Below are positions 18,716 to 27,918 of a stretch of 64,000 bases of DNA, in pieces; the first letter of the stretch is position 1; the number at the start of each line of letters is the position of its first letter. The DNA is taken from assembly GCF_010692325.1 (NCBI RefSeq), contig NZ_JAAHHW010000010.1, forward strand, positions 33,452 through 97,451. Reading direction: 5' to 3'. Position numbers and translations under genes: made by a program. This DNA is from Moorena sp. SIO3I8 (GTDB lineage Bacteria > Cyanobacteriota > Cyanobacteriia > Cyanobacteriales > Coleofasciculaceae). The notes below the pieces were generated by a model. That model did not search any database, had not been told where the DNA came from, and saw only the letters and a program-made list of their open reading frames with translations.

Positions 18716-19873
18716 ATGCTAGAATTCATCCGGTCAGATCTAGCCGAATTAACGGCCTACACACCTCATCCTGGGGGCGAGGAAGGGAAAACACCAGAAT
18801 CAACTGTTCCCCTAGATCGCCTGGATACTAATGAATGTCCCTTTGACTTACCAGGAGAGTTAAAGGAAAAATTAGCTTGGAGCTATCAACAGCTGATTCA
18901 AGCTAATCGATATCCCGATGGCGGACATGAGGAACTCAAAAATGCGATCGCAGAATACGTTAACGAATCGGCTGCCCTAGAAAAGGTAGTAACAGCAAAC
19001 CAGATTTCCGTAGGCAACGGTTCCGATGAACTAATTCGTTCTATCTTAATTGCCACCTGCTTAGGAGGAGAAGGCTCGATCCTAATCGCTAATCCCACCT
19101 TCTCGATGTATTCTATACTCGCACAGACCTTAGGAATACCAGCAGTGAGTGTAGGGCGTCGGGAAGAAAACTTTGAAATCAAGATCGACGATGCCCAAGC
19201 AGCCATTGAACAGACCGTAACAGAAACCTCGACCCAACGACCACCAATACGAGTAGTATTTGTGGTTCATCCTAACTCTCCCACCGCCAACCCCTTGACT
19301 CCCCAGGAATTAGAGTGGTTGCGTGGTCTACCAGAGAACATTTTAGTGGTTATTGATGAAGCCTACTTTGAATTCAGCCAAGCCTCAGTAGTCTCAGAAT
19401 TAGCCGACCATCCCAACTGGATAGTATTGAGGACATTTTCCAAAGCATTTCGTTTAGCCACTCACCGTGTTGGTTATAGCATCGCTCACCCAGAACTAAT
19501 TGCTGCTCTGGAAAAAATTCGCTTACCCTACAACTTACCCAGCTTTTCCCAAGCTGCTGCTATACTCGCTCTCAATCACAGACAAACTCTGCTAGCATCA
19601 ATTCCCGAGATTATCGCCGAGCGAGATAAGTTACTAAAAGCCCTATCAGAACATCCAGCCTTACAGGTTTGGCCAAGTGCTGCCAACTTCATCTACCTGC
19701 GTCTAGCACAATCCGGTAACGAGTCTACTAGCAAAGACCTGACTCAGGTAACTCAGGCTATGAAAGATCAAGGCACCCTATTACGTCATACTGGAGGAGG
19801 ATTGCGGATCACCGTGGGCTCTCCTGAGGAGAATACTCGTACATTGCAACGACTACAAGCGGTCTTCTCCTAA
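18716..19873 (+). CDS. hisC: Histidinol-phosphate aminotransferase HisC
   Basis: PLP-dependent fold-type I aminotransferase of histidine biosynthesis, converting imidazole acetol phosphate to histidinol phosphate. The 385 residues include the substrate-entry [11 protein letters not shown] segment, [35 protein letters not shown], and the PLP lysine in [16 protein letters not shown], plus C-terminal [10 protein letters not shown]. It begins 42 bp after the DHH-CCA gene on the same strand. The length is slightly greater than the typical 350-370. A paralogous role on aromatic substrates cannot be excluded. Confidence 0.9.
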   Translation: MLEFIRSDLAELTAYTPHPGGEEGKTPESTVPLDRLDTNECPFDLPGELKEKLAWSYQQLIQANRYPDGGHEELKNAIAEYVNESAALEKVVTANQISVGNGSDELIRSILIATCLGGEGSILIANPTFSMYSILAQTLGIPAVSVGRREENFEIKIDDAQAAIEQTVTETSTQRPPIRVVFVVHPNSPTANPLTPQELEWLRGLPENILVVIDEAYFEFSQASVVSELADHPNWIVLRTFSKAFRLATHRVGYSIAHPELIAALEKIRLPYNLPSFSQAAAILALNHRQTLLASIPEIIAERDKLLKALSEHPALQVWPSAANFIYLRLAQSGNESTSKDLTQVTQAMKDQGTLLRHTGGGLRITVGSPEENTRTLQRLQAVFS

Positions 19874-19936
19874 TTTACTTATACCCTAATTTACTCATAC
19901 CAAGTTGCGGTCAAACGTACAACTTTCTCTTCCGCC

Positions 19937-20056
19937 TATCTCCCTATCTCCCTATCTCCCTATCTCCCTATCTCCCTATCTCCCTATCTCCCTATCTCCC
20001 TATCTCCCTATCTCCCTATCTCCCTATCTCCCTATCTCCCTATCTCCCTATCTCCC
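19937..20056. repeat. (TATCTCCC)15 octamer array
   Basis: Fifteen exact tandem copies. The complement, GGGAGATA, differs by one base from the GGGGAGAT octamer repeated ten times at 26991-27070, so the two arrays probably belong to one family. Confidence 0.97.
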
Positions 20057-20336
20057 TATCTTTGGGCATGTTTGTCAGCATCCATTCGCAGAACTCACCT
20101 GATTATAGGTCAACTTCTCAAAGCTTAGCTCTGATTGCTCAAAACCGAACTTGAGTATTTATGCTCACTGCAAAATCGGGATGCACCCTATTCGTCCTCT
20201 GCGAAATGGGGAAGTTATCCAATTGATTACTAGGGAAATAAAGACGAGAGTGGCATTTAGAGGTAAGGCAATTAACAGTAAGGTTAAGGTGCCGATATTT
20301 TTTAGTAAAGCAATCATTATTTACTAGGGGAAGAAC

Positions 20337-20362
20337 AAGGCAATGGAGCTGTTCATTGCCTT
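20337..20362. terminator. Putative terminator downstream of mysB
   Basis: A perfect 9-bp stem (20337-20345 with 20354-20362) with an 8-nt loop sits 27 bp beyond the mysB stop. The better T-run (TTTTGTTT) is on the plus side; on the mysB transcript the stem is followed by GUUCUU only. It may serve mysAB or both strands. Confidence 0.55.
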
Positions 20363-20388
20363 TTGTTTATTGTCTGATCGTAATTTAT

Positions 20389-21222
20389 CTAGGTGCGTCG
20401 GATGATAGTTAAACCATCTCGCAACGGTAGTAACACTTGTTCTACTCGGGGGTCATCCGCTACAAACCGGTTAAATTTAGCGATCGCACTTCCATTGGCA
20501 GTCTGTTGCTCTGGGGGTAAATAAGGTTGTCCCTGAAGCAGGGTATTATCCACACAGATAAAGCCACCAGGAGTCAATACATCCCTGTCTAGCAAGACCT
20601 TGAAATAATCGACATACTCCTTCTTATCAGCATCAATAAATACCAAATCGAAGGATTCCTGGGCATCTGCCAACTTTTCTAGGGTTTCCAAAGCTGGAGC
20701 GACTTCCACTTTAATTTTGCTGCCGTGAGGAGATGCTTCAAAGCAAGCACGGGCAAAGTCGGCGACATATTGATCGACTTCACAGGCAACCAAGTCCCCA
20801 TCTTCAGGCAAGGCTTCTGCCATGGCTAGAGCGGAATATCCAGTAAACATCCCGACTTCTAGGATGCGCTTTGCCTTAGTCATGTAGACAAACAACTTGA
20901 GGGTTTGTCCTTCAATATGCCCAGAGAGCATCTCTTGCTCCAACTGGCGCACGGTTTCTTCATCTGAGAAAAGCTTGCTCCAATCTTCTCTTGCCGTTTT
21001 CTGGGCTAAGGCCGCTAGGGCAGGAGACTCTGGAGTCGCACATTCTTCAAGGTAAGGATCGATGCCAGCGGCTAGGGCTAGTGCTTGTTGGAGAGACGCC
21101 ATCAGAGAAGCGGGCACTTTCTCCTGTTCGGCCATCTCCACGATTCCTTCCAGCTGTTGCACTAAAATTCCTAAGGGAGTTACGGGCCTTGGAGTTGGGG
21201 GACTTTGTAATAGGTTAGTCAT
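20389..21222 (-). CDS. mysB: SAM-dependent O-methyltransferase MysB (4-deoxygadusol synthesis)
   Basis: MysB methylates demethyl-4-deoxygadusol to 4-deoxygadusol, the core of mycosporine-like sunscreens. The 277-residue protein has a class I, caffeoyl-CoA-OMT-like methyltransferase domain: KRILEVGMFTGYSALAMAEALP (SAM motif I), VACEVD, FDLVFIDADKKEYVDYF, and GGFICVDNTLLQG. An N-terminal extension of about 90 residues is typical of the mycosporine enzyme. It starts 11 bp after mysA on the same strand behind AAAAGGAG, so the two form an operon. The neighbour fixes the specific role; alone it would only be called an O-methyltransferase. Confidence 0.9.
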   Translation of the reverse strand: MTNLLQSPPTPRPVTPLGILVQQLEGIVEMAEQEKVPASLMASLQQALALAAGIDPYLEECATPESPALAALAQKTAREDWSKLFSDEETVRQLEQEMLSGHIEGQTLKLFVYMTKAKRILEVGMFTGYSALAMAEALPEDGDLVACEVDQYVADFARACFEASPHGSKIKVEVAPALETLEKLADAQESFDLVFIDADKKEYVDYFKVLLDRDVLTPGGFICVDNTLLQGQPYLPPEQQTANGSAIAKFNRFVADDPRVEQVLLPLRDGLTIIRRT

Positions 21223-21233
21223 TTTTACTCCTT

Positions 21234-22565
21234 TTATTCAAGGCCGAGGTCGCTGAGGTACATTTCTGTGCCTTTTCCATCATCAGGAAAAGAAGAACAT
21301 AATTCCTTATGCTTGTCAATGGCTAGTTGTAGCAATCCTGACGATACTTCTTGAGCGTAATCACAGGAACCAATCCCTGTTGGCAATGGAGCCCACAAAC
21401 CCCCTTCTCCCCGCTTGCGCCGCATATTTTTCTGACCTTCAAGCATCAGGTCAATATCTTCTAGGATGGGGTGGTAAACAGACAGACCCAGAGAGCGACA
21501 CAAAGCGATAATGCGATCGCGTTCTTCTGGTTTGACCCAGCCCATTTCTGCAGCTAAAGTCGCGCCGAACGCCATGCCAATAGTGACAGAATGACCATGC
21601 ATCAATTTGGCAGCAGGTTCAAAGCGAGGACTCCAGGTGTGACCATAAGCGTGGGGACGGTCTTGGTAAGTCTCGAACATATTTGTTCCTTCATGCTTCA
21701 TGTAGGAAAACAATGCCCGATAGATGATGGTATCAGCGATCGCTGCGAGTTTCTCATCGCCATTTATGGTCGCAAAGTGAGTTTCTACTAAGCGCGGACC
21801 GTATTGTTCCATTAACTCAAACAGAACCGGATCATCGGTGACTGCCATTTTAATAATTTCTGCCATACCGTTGCGGACGTGACCTGTCGCCAAAGTACGG
21901 AAGAAACTGCGGTCTACCAAAGTCATTACTGGAGGATGATAGGAGCCAATGCTGTTCTTGAATTGGGCACCATTGGTGCAAGTGCGGGGCGACGGACCAG
22001 CATCAATAGCAGCCACAACCGTGGTTCCGACCATAATATAAGGAGTGCGTCGGTGCTGCAGGGCGCAGGCAAGTCCAGCTACGTCACTCAGCACACCGCC
22101 CCCTACTACTAGTACGGGTTCGTTGCGGGACACGTCGCAGCCATCTTTACCTAAAAATTTCAGCAAGCGGTGGACGGTTTCGGGAGTTTTGTCAGATTCC
22201 CAAGCGCGGCAGGGCTGCAAGTTTAGAGGAATTTCATACTCCTCGAAGTAGCGGCGAATTGAGGCTCCGTAAAGCTCATCTACGGTCTGATCCACAATTG
22301 CCACACAACGACCGCGACGACTGTAAACCTCCGCCAAAGTGGGATTAGCAGGGTTGAAAACTCCGTCTACTAATTTAACTGTTGCCTTTAGCGCATAGGT
22401 AGCAGAGATTTCAAAAGAGCGACCGTCTCCACTAGCAGCGATTTCTCCATGACCGGTGTACCACTCTGAGGTACGGTACTTTTCTGGGTGGTGGAATTGA
22501 ATAATTTGCTCTGACTCTGAAGGAGAGAGCTTTGGTGATGTTGCATTAGGTTTAGCTTGAACCAT
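21234..22565 (-). CDS. mysA: Demethyl-4-deoxygadusol synthase MysA (sugar-phosphate cyclase)
   Basis: MysA cyclises sedoheptulose 7-phosphate to demethyl-4-deoxygadusol using NAD+ and a divalent metal. The 443-residue protein belongs to the dehydroquinate-synthase-like cyclases. It has VLVVGGGVLSDVAGLACALQHR, TTVVAAIDAGPSPRTCTNG (the Pro-Ser-Pro-Arg-Thr variant I associate with DDGS/EEVS rather than DHQS), GMAEIIKMA with the metal-binding region, and GHTWSPRFEP and HGHSVTIGMA supplying further metal ligands. mysB follows directly. In Anabaena variabilis the order is DDGS, O-MT, ATP-grasp, NRPS; here the last two are missing. Confidence 0.93.
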   Translation of the reverse strand: MVQAKPNATSPKLSPSESEQIIQFHHPEKYRTSEWYTGHGEIAASGDGRSFEISATYALKATVKLVDGVFNPANPTLAEVYSRRGRCVAIVDQTVDELYGASIRRYFEEYEIPLNLQPCRAWESDKTPETVHRLLKFLGKDGCDVSRNEPVLVVGGGVLSDVAGLACALQHRRTPYIMVGTTVVAAIDAGPSPRTCTNGAQFKNSIGSYHPPVMTLVDRSFFRTLATGHVRNGMAEIIKMAVTDDPVLFELMEQYGPRLVETHFATINGDEKLAAIADTIIYRALFSYMKHEGTNMFETYQDRPHAYGHTWSPRFEPAAKLMHGHSVTIGMAFGATLAAEMGWVKPEERDRIIALCRSLGLSVYHPILEDIDLMLEGQKNMRRKRGEGGLWAPLPTGIGSCDYAQEVSSGLLQLAIDKHKELCSSFPDDGKGTEMYLSDLGLE

Positions 22566-23054
22566 AATTGTGTTGTTTGGAGATTGCTTGTTTGGATGTA
22601 CCGACTGCTATGGAAGAATTTACATGGCAAGGCAGATTTCTAGGTATATTTCCGTCCCCCTAGCCCCCCAATTTGCCGGTGCGACTCGCGGCGAATTTAA
22701 TTCGACCACTGCAAGGGCACCGGGGCAGGGCACAAAAGCCTCAACTTCACCGAAAATTAGGGAAGCAACGGGGGATTTACCAAAACCAGACCATCTAAAT
22801 TCATTCTTGAATGTCTTTATGCAAAGCGCGAGGGGGGAAAAACCCCTTTGGCTGTACCGGTAGTCACTCATGGTGGGGGAACCCCCGCATGAAGGCGCTA
22901 CCTCGCTGCACTGCTTGAGCAACGCTAATTTTATATTTTCTTTAGATTTGCTTTGTAAGGAGTGACAACCTTAACCTTAGCATCGCTACTTAAGTATTGT
23001 AACAAAAATTTACAAATTTTCCTAGGGGTAGCAACAAATTTTTTTGGCTGTCCG
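22566..23054. other. Region upstream of mysA
   Basis: About 490 bp presumably carry the mysAB promoter; no clear boxes were found. Near 22868-22920 lies a GGTGGGGGAACCCCCGC palindrome flanked by ATGAGTGACTACC-type and GCGCTACCTCGCTGCACTGC sequence, one member of a dispersed hairpin family. No gene is supported. Confidence 0.5.
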
Positions 23055-23345
23055 GCAAAATTCATCCCACACCTATGCATAGCATAGGTGTGGGATGAAT
23101 TTTGCACAGGGTATTAATAAAATTGCTATAATATATTCTGATAAACAAAGCCGTTCGCGCAGCGTGGCCAAAGGCCTTAAATGCTGGTTTGTCAGCCACT
23201 AAAAAACAGAACTTATTGTATTGTTCCGGCGCGGAGGGGCATCCCGTGTCGTTAATAAAGCTTACCGAGTATCCGAACCGTTGGGTGGAGTTGGTAAGAA
23301 GCCCACACTGTAATCTTTGATGAGCGTGTGGGAGTATGTCACAAA
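23055..23345 (+). mobile_element. Non-autonomous IS200/IS605-type remnant (left-end hairpin plus tnpB right end)
   Basis: The left side is a perfect 24-bp inverted repeat (23055-23078 and 23082-23105) with a 3-nt loop ATA, like the subterminal hairpins of IS200/IS605 elements. The right side reads GTAAGAAGCCCACAC...GTGTGGGAGTATGTCAC (about 23290-23343). I recall this form from the 3' end of cyanobacterial tnpB elements, where the tnpB-associated guide RNA scaffold ends. No transposase or TnpB reading frame remains. A GTTCGCGCAGCGTGGCC module sits inside. Interpretation rests on recalled end sequences. Confidence 0.5.
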
Positions 23346-24345
23346 ACTGTATTTCTAAGAACAGACTTAATGGACGGTCAAGGTTTAATAAAACCGGAGC
23401 ACTGCACTGCGAATGATGGCAACACAGGCAGTCAGGACGAGTCTCTTCTAGGGTGAAGGGTGTCATTCCTTGTGGTTGACATTAGACGGCTATCCTATTA
23501 AGATAAGTATTTATTACTACTAACCTGCTGCTCGGGCTAACCCCACTCACAGTAGCCATACCCGTGATCATCACCCTCCTCAATTCCTGATTGCGACCGG
23601 TACAGCTGTTGTGCTAGTAGGGCAGTTTCAACCTTGGAAAAAATAGGTAGGGAGATGGTCGGGTGGTCAGATGGGGATAATTTTCGACAAGCGATGCAGG
23701 GAGGTAGCGCGGTGTTGGGGATCCCCCCCATGAGCGACTACCGGCTTGGTATTACGGGTTTTCTTGATGAGCAACTGCATCAAGAAAAGGTCATAGTCGG
23801 GGTTTTTGGCAAATTTGTTGAACACTAATTTTTGCTACTTAACATTTCTTTACCCACGTCAGTAGATTAAAGCAGACTAATTAGTATGGTGTCAAAGGTG
23901 CTTATTCGATTATTTTTAATCAAATTTAGTTTTATTTAGCCATTTACCTATCCTTATATCCTCTTATCTCCGAAAATCATTAACTTATTGCCTGTTCAAG
24001 CTGTATTGACTGTGGTAACAGGGGCTGGGGTGGTTCACGCTTTCCAAATTTTGTTCAGGGTAAACACATTTTAGTTACAAATACCTACTGGATATGAGAG
24101 TCATAAAATAAGTATTTTTACTTATTACTTCTGATTAAGGTTTCGAGAATTTAGATGGGTTTGCCCTGGGGAGACTTTCAGATAGCATCCCCTGCAGCTG
24201 AAGGAAATTGGCTCTAATCTGATCTAAGAGGAATCTATTAGGCATAAATTAACCGTCCTTTGGGAGTTGGGACTTAGTAAATAGTGCCTCAAAAAAAAAA
24301 ATTACAAAAATTTTAAAAATATGCTATGATATTAATTTTTTTGTG
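23346..24345. other. Gene-poor region
   Basis: I find no convincing gene in this roughly 1-kb stretch. A minus-strand frame ending EEGDDHGYGYCEWG (stop near 23538) has a protein-like tail but no recognisable start or family. Near 23690-23745 there is a GCGCGGTGTTGGGGATCCCC palindrome followed by CATGAGCGACTACC, of the dispersed hairpin family. The rest is AT-rich, with an A-run at about 24290-24300. Confidence 0.5.
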
Positions 24346-24453
24346 CTATACTGAAATGGTGGACAAGAAAATCCACGGGAAGAGCCAGCCTAGAGTTTTC
24401 GTCAGGCTGGAAGGCTGGCTCTGGGTCACCTTTACAGGAGATAACTTAATATT
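24346..24453 (+). promoter_or_regulatory. Structured leader with competing hairpins upstream of a 57-residue gene
   Basis: A -10-like TATACT lies at about 24347-24352. The leader can form a small hairpin (24359-24363 with 24372-24376) and a perfect 11-bp stem (24381-24391 with 24412-24422). The left arm of that stem can alternatively pair over 7 bp with 24404-24410, giving two mutually exclusive structures. The ribosome site ACAGGAG (24434-24440) follows 11 nt after the long stem. The layout resembles an attenuator or riboswitch leader, but no known class is recognised. Confidence 0.5.
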
Positions 24454-24627
24454 ATGTCCCATCGCCTATACCCATGGGTGGTGGTTCGGTTGTTACGACC
24501 GATGCCACCAGTGGTTTTCGCTCGCTTCGAGAACCCTGCTGATGCGAAGGGCTATGTGCAGGTTCTGAAACTGCTGATGCCTGGTGCCAAGTTTCTACTT
24601 TTTTTTGACCACCGAGTAATTCCGTAG
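24454..24627 (+). CDS. Small conserved cyanobacterial hypothetical protein (57 aa)
   Basis: This short gene starts with ATG 13 nt after AGGAG and encodes MSHRLYPWVVVRLLRPM, followed by VVFARFENPADAKGYVQVLK and ending FDHRVIP. I recall short cyanobacterial proteins of the same plan (S-x-R-L-Y-P-W start, ARFxxxxDAxxYLQxLxxLxP centre, FD near the end), none with a known function. The predicted fold is a compact alpha/beta protein. A larger overlapping frame (24326-24568) is unlikely to be used. The gene stands alone, behind a structured leader and next to mobile-element and hsdM debris. Confidence 0.6.
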   Translation: MSHRLYPWVVVRLLRPMPPVVFARFENPADAKGYVQVLKLLMPGAKFLLFFDHRVIP

Positions 24628-24687
24628 CACAGGCTTCGAGGCTGTGAGATAGGGAATCGTGAGTAAGGGCTGGGGGAGATGCAACTT

Positions 24688-24822
24688 ATCCCAACATCCT
24701 CTCCAGTTCATCAAGATCTGCCCGAATCTCATCCTCAAGCGATCGCAATTTTTCTAAAATAACCTTTGGTGGTTCATATTCCACCTCTTCATACTCAATC
24801 TCTTTGTAGCGATTGTAAGCAT
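24688..24822 (-). pseudogene. C-terminal remnant of a type I restriction methylase (HsdM)
   Basis: The minus strand reads NRYKEIEYEEVEYEPPKVIL then EKLRSLEDEIRADLDELERMLG and a stop. This matches the C-terminus of HsdM N6-adenine methylases as I know it. Nothing upstream continues the gene: at about 24822 the sequence switches to a GCATATGCGCTACGCGCAGG repeat. It is a roughly 44-codon relic of a lost restriction-modification system. Confidence 0.65.
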
Positions 24823-24929
24823 ATGCGCTACGCGCAGGCTACGCCAACAGCTATCAGCTAATGCATCCCAGGAGGGCATTAGGCTGACGGCTGAATGCTT
24901 AGGCAGTTTTCAGATTACTTGATTAATCA

Positions 24930-24966
24930 AAGGGTTGGGCACGGGGAAACTCCGCACCCAACCCTT
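24930..24966 (-). terminator. Putative terminator downstream of ftsH
   Basis: A 10-bp stem, AAGGGTTGGG (24930-24939) pairing with CCCAACCCTT (24957-24966), encloses a further partly pairing GC-rich interior. It lies 26 bp beyond the ftsH stop. There is no long U-run, so it may act as a 3'-end stabiliser rather than a classic intrinsic terminator. Confidence 0.6.
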
Positions 24967-24992
24967 GTAATCCTTGCAATTGAAAATTGCGA

Positions 24993-26873
24993 TTAAACGA
25001 CAGCAGGCTCCTGCTCGGCAGACTTAACTTTACTCAAAAGCTCTTGCAATTTGTCACCCTCAATTACTTCCGTGTCCAATATTTCTTTAGCAATGGTTTC
25101 GAGCAACTCCCGATTCTCGTTCAGAATCGCTAATGCTTGTTGATGACCTGTTTCGACAATCTCTTTGACTTCATCATCAATCGCCTTAGCAGTTTCATCG
25201 CTGACATTGCGGCGGGGATTCATCATCCCATCTCCGAGAAAGCTTGACTGCTGACCTTTCTGGTAAGCTAACGGTCCGAGAACTTTACTCATGCCATAGG
25301 TGGTTACCATCTGCTCCGCTAAATCCGTAGCTCGTTGGAGGTCATTGGAAGCGCCAGTGGTAATGCTATTAAACACAATCTCTTCTGCTGCCCGTCCACC
25401 AAGTAAGGTAGCAATCTGACCTTGGAGTTCTTTCTCGTCCATTAAGAAGCGGTCTTCTGTAGGCATTTGCAAGGTGTAGCCTAGTGCTGCCATCCCCCGT
25501 GGCACAATCGAGATTTTAGCGACTTTACTTCCACCAGGCATCAAAGCACCAACTAGAGCATGACCGACTTCATGGTAAGCAACGATGGTTTTCTCTTTGT
25601 CATTGAGTACCCGGCTTTTCTTCTCTAGACCAGCCACTACTCGCTCAATCGCTTCCGCAAAGTCTGCCTGGGTTACTTTTTCTTTGCGGTTGCGGGCAGC
25701 TAACAGCGCTGCTTCATTAACCAGATTAGCAAGGTCAGCACCAGCAAAACCAGGAGTACGAGTTGCGATCGCTTTTAGATCCACATCCTCCCCCAGCTTC
25801 ACTTTCTTAGCATAGATTTCTAGAATTTTCAAGCGACCGGATAAATCGGGACGGTCTACTAACACTTGTCGATCGAATCGTCCTGGTCGTAACAGAGCTG
25901 GATCTAGGGTTTCAGGGCGGTTAGTGGCTGCTAGCACAATTACCGTAGCATCACCAGCAGCAAACCCATCCATTTCCGTTAGCAACTGGTTGAGGGTTTG
26001 TTCCCGCTCATCGTTCCCACCAACAAAACCAGAACCACTAGCACGGGATTTACCAATAGCATCCAACTCATCAATGAAAATAATACAGGGAGCTTTCTTT
26101 TTGGCCTGTTCAAATAAATCCCGGACTCTGGCAGCACCAGCACCAACAAACAGTTCTACAAACTCAGATCCAGAAATACTAAAGAATGGTACACCAGCTT
26201 CCCCAGCTACTGCTTTAGCCATTAGGGTTTTACCCGTTCCAGGAGGTCCAACTAATAGCACTCCTTTTGGAATTCGTGCTCCTATGTTAGTAAACCGTTG
26301 GGGCGTTTTAAGAAAATCCACAATTTCCTGTAATTCAGTCTTGGCTTCTTCTACCCCAGCCACATCATTAAAGGTAACTTTAGTGGTATCATCTTGCACA
26401 TAAACCTTAGCTTTACTCTTGCTAATAGACAAAGCACCTTGGGGTCCACCACCACCAAAACGCCCTGCAAAAAACTGCAAAATGCCAACAAAAATTAGTG
26501 GAGGTATCACCCAGCTGAGCACGATGGTAAACCAGCTTCGTTTAGGGGGAGGAGCAGCAGCAAATTCTACTCCTTTATCTTCTAACCGTTGGGGTAACTC
26601 TAGGTCATAGATTGGGGTCGTGATCAGAATTTGTCCTTGCTGTTCAGTATCAGCTTTGAGCTGATATTGGATTTGGTCTTGCCCAACATAAACCCGCGCT
26701 ACCTTTCCATCTTGGACTTGGTCAATAAACAAGCTGTAGGGTACCCGAGGGATTTTCGGTCCAAAAAACCCAGGCAAGAATAAGTTAGCTACGAGAAATA
26801 AACCCCCTAAAAACAAGAGAATATTGCCAATTAGGCGAGATCGAGGGGGTTGAGGTTTGTCTTTAATACTCAT
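24993..26873 (-). CDS. ftsH: ATP-dependent zinc metalloprotease FtsH
   Basis: Membrane-anchored AAA+ protease for membrane-protein quality control, including photosystem turnover. From the ATG at 26873 ([13 protein letters not shown]) the product is 626 residues. It has a hydrophobic helix at about 15-37, a lumenal/periplasmic domain, a second helix at about 115-140, Walker [10 protein letters not shown], Walker [12 protein letters not shown], the [24 protein letters not shown], and zinc site HEVGHALVG. The open frame extends 19 codons further up to 26930; neither start has a clear ribosome site. The N-terminus resembles the FtsH1/FtsH4 class as I remember it more than FtsH2/FtsH3, but I do not assign a number. 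Confidence 0.93.
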   Translation of the reverse strand: MSIKDKPQPPRSRLIGNILLFLGGLFLVANLFLPGFFGPKIPRVPYSLFIDQVQDGKVARVYVGQDQIQYQLKADTEQQGQILITTPIYDLELPQRLEDKGVEFAAAPPPKRSWFTIVLSWVIPPLIFVGILQFFAGRFGGGGPQGALSISKSKAKVYVQDDTTKVTFNDVAGVEEAKTELQEIVDFLKTPQRFTNIGARIPKGVLLVGPPGTGKTLMAKAVAGEAGVPFFSISGSEFVELFVGAGAARVRDLFEQAKKKAPCIIFIDELDAIGKSRASGSGFVGGNDEREQTLNQLLTEMDGFAAGDATVIVLAATNRPETLDPALLRPGRFDRQVLVDRPDLSGRLKILEIYAKKVKLGEDVDLKAIATRTPGFAGADLANLVNEAALLAARNRKEKVTQADFAEAIERVVAGLEKKSRVLNDKEKTIVAYHEVGHALVGALMPGGSKVAKISIVPRGMAALGYTLQMPTEDRFLMDEKELQGQIATLLGGRAAEEIVFNSITTGASNDLQRATDLAEQMVTTYGMSKVLGPLAYQKGQQSSFLGDGMMNPRRNVSDETAKAIDDEVKEIVETGHQQALAILNENRELLETIAKEILDTEVIEGDKLQELLSKVKSAEQEPAVV

Positions 26874-27407
26874 AGATGCAACGTAGTCTTTGTTTAAAAT
26901 CTTTTTCTTATAGAGGGTGAAAGCCCTCATTCTTAGCCTACCAGGGTAGGGTTAAAAGTTATAAGCTGTCACCCATTTAAATTGTGAATTGGGGAGATGG
27001 GGAGATGGGGAGATGGGGAGATGGGGAGATGGGGAGATGGGGAGATGGGGAGATGGGGAGATGGGGAGATGAAATTGATGTGTAGCCGTGTGAGCGCAAA
27101 AAATTTGTATTAACTATCAAATCCCGGACTTACCTTATAGAGTTGACTTATCTACCATTTCCAAATAGATCATGAAATTCCATTTACCTATTACCTGTTC
27201 CCTTTTTATATCAATCCTAGTTTGATATTTCAAATTAAACTACTATAGTTACCTGAAATAGTTATAGCGTTTATCATAGCTATGATGTACAGATTTTTTT
27301 TTCATTATTACCTATTCCCTGCTCCCTGCTCCCTGCTCCCTGTTCCCTAAAAACCAGAAATTTGGACTTCACTCGTGAAGATAATTGCTATATATTCAGA
27401 AATAGAC
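26874..27407. other. Region upstream of ftsH
   Basis: Holds the octamer array at 26991-27070. Nearby are a GAAATTGATGTGTAGCC tail, which also occurs near 15575-15593, AT-rich sequence at 27110-27290, and a CTCCCTG/TTCCCTG heptamer run at about 27313-27348 of the short tandem repeat type common in filamentous cyanobacteria. No gene seen. Confidence 0.6.
26991..27070. repeat. (GGGGAGAT)10 octamer array
   Basis: Ten exact copies, followed by GAAATTGATGTGTAGCC. The same tail follows a shorter GGGGAGAT-like run at about 15555-15595, so copies share a flank as well as a unit. Confidence 0.97.
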
Positions 27408-27599
27408 TTAGACGGCTTCCAACCAATCAAAGATTTGATCTAATTGATCTAATGTAATTAGTCCGTATTGCCAAAGAATCATGGGTAAAAAGGTTGGGCT
27501 TGGTTCGCCCTGGCGTAGTGCCAGGGCAATGGAAGCCCCAGGAATCTCTAAGTCTTCCTGTAACCAGCGAATCAATTTAGTGAGCACTGAATACTGCAT
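27408..27599 (-). CDS. DUF2949 domain protein
   Basis: A 63-residue cyanobacterial protein: RLIRWLQ-type N-terminus, IPGASIALALRQGEPSPTFL, and PMILWQYGLITLDQLDQIFD. This matches DUF2949 as I recall it, a short all-helical family limited to cyanobacteria with no defined function. It follows the Psb34/Psb35-type array on the same strand, 11 bp after the last copy, so it may be the distal gene of that operon. Confidence 0.8.
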   Translation of the reverse strand: MQYSVLTKLIRWLQEDLEIPGASIALALRQGEPSPTFLPMILWQYGLITLDQLDQIFDWLEAV

Positions 27600-27610
27600 C
27601 GACCTCTGGT

Positions 27611-27844
27611 TTAGGAATTGGGCAGAGAGTTGCTAGCAAAAGCATCCATGGCATAGGCCGGAGTGCGATCGCTATAGTCAGTGTCTTGACCAGTGAAGGA
27701 TTTGGCCAGTTTGTTGAAAGACTCACTACGCCAGTTGCGCTCATGGATGGGCTTGGTTTGCTCACCACGGAAGTAAGCTTGAGTACCAATTAGCGCCCCA
27801 GCAGTCCAACCAACAATTAACAGTGCAATTACAATAGTCATCAT
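27611..27844 (-). CDS. psb35: Psb35-type photosystem II assembly protein, copy 3 (most distal)
   Basis: The 77 residues have one N-terminal membrane helix (TIVIALLIVGWTAGALIGTQ) and a soluble tail beginning YFRGEQTKPIHERNWRSESF. I associate this plan with Psb35 (Ssl2148 family), which stabilises the CP47 module and its high-light-inducible proteins; the name is from memory. AAAGGAGAAA precedes two consecutive ATGs, and the second (27841) has the better spacing. It is nearly identical to the copies at 27919 and 28499, differing at a few sites (WTAGAL, KSFTGQD). No psb34 copy lies directly upstream of this one. Confidence 0.7.
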   Translation of the reverse strand: MMTIVIALLIVGWTAGALIGTQAYFRGEQTKPIHERNWRSESFNKLAKSFTGQDTDYSDRTPAYAMDAFASNSLPNS

Positions 27845-27918
27845 TTTCTCCTTTGTGTTTTTTACAAGCTTTGGGTCAAACCGTTAAAGCATTGCTTAAT
27901 CTGTCAAATGCTTCAAGA

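Larger units (their letters stand above)
19874..20388. other. Intergenic region, hisC to mysB, with octamer array
   Basis: This 515-bp gap contains 15 perfect TATCTCCC octamers at 19937-20056, unremarkable sequence at 20060-20330, and a hairpin at 20337-20362. It is where mysC would be expected, downstream of mysB, but no ATP-grasp coding sequence is present on either strand. Confidence 0.7.

Noticed and set aside
23062..23466. 134-residue minus-strand frame
   Set aside because: It runs through the hairpin and IS-end sequence in the wrong sense and shows no family features.
23537..23731. 64-residue minus frame ending EEGDDHGYGYCEWG
   Set aside because: The tail looks protein-like, but I could find no start, ribosome site or known family; left as unassigned.
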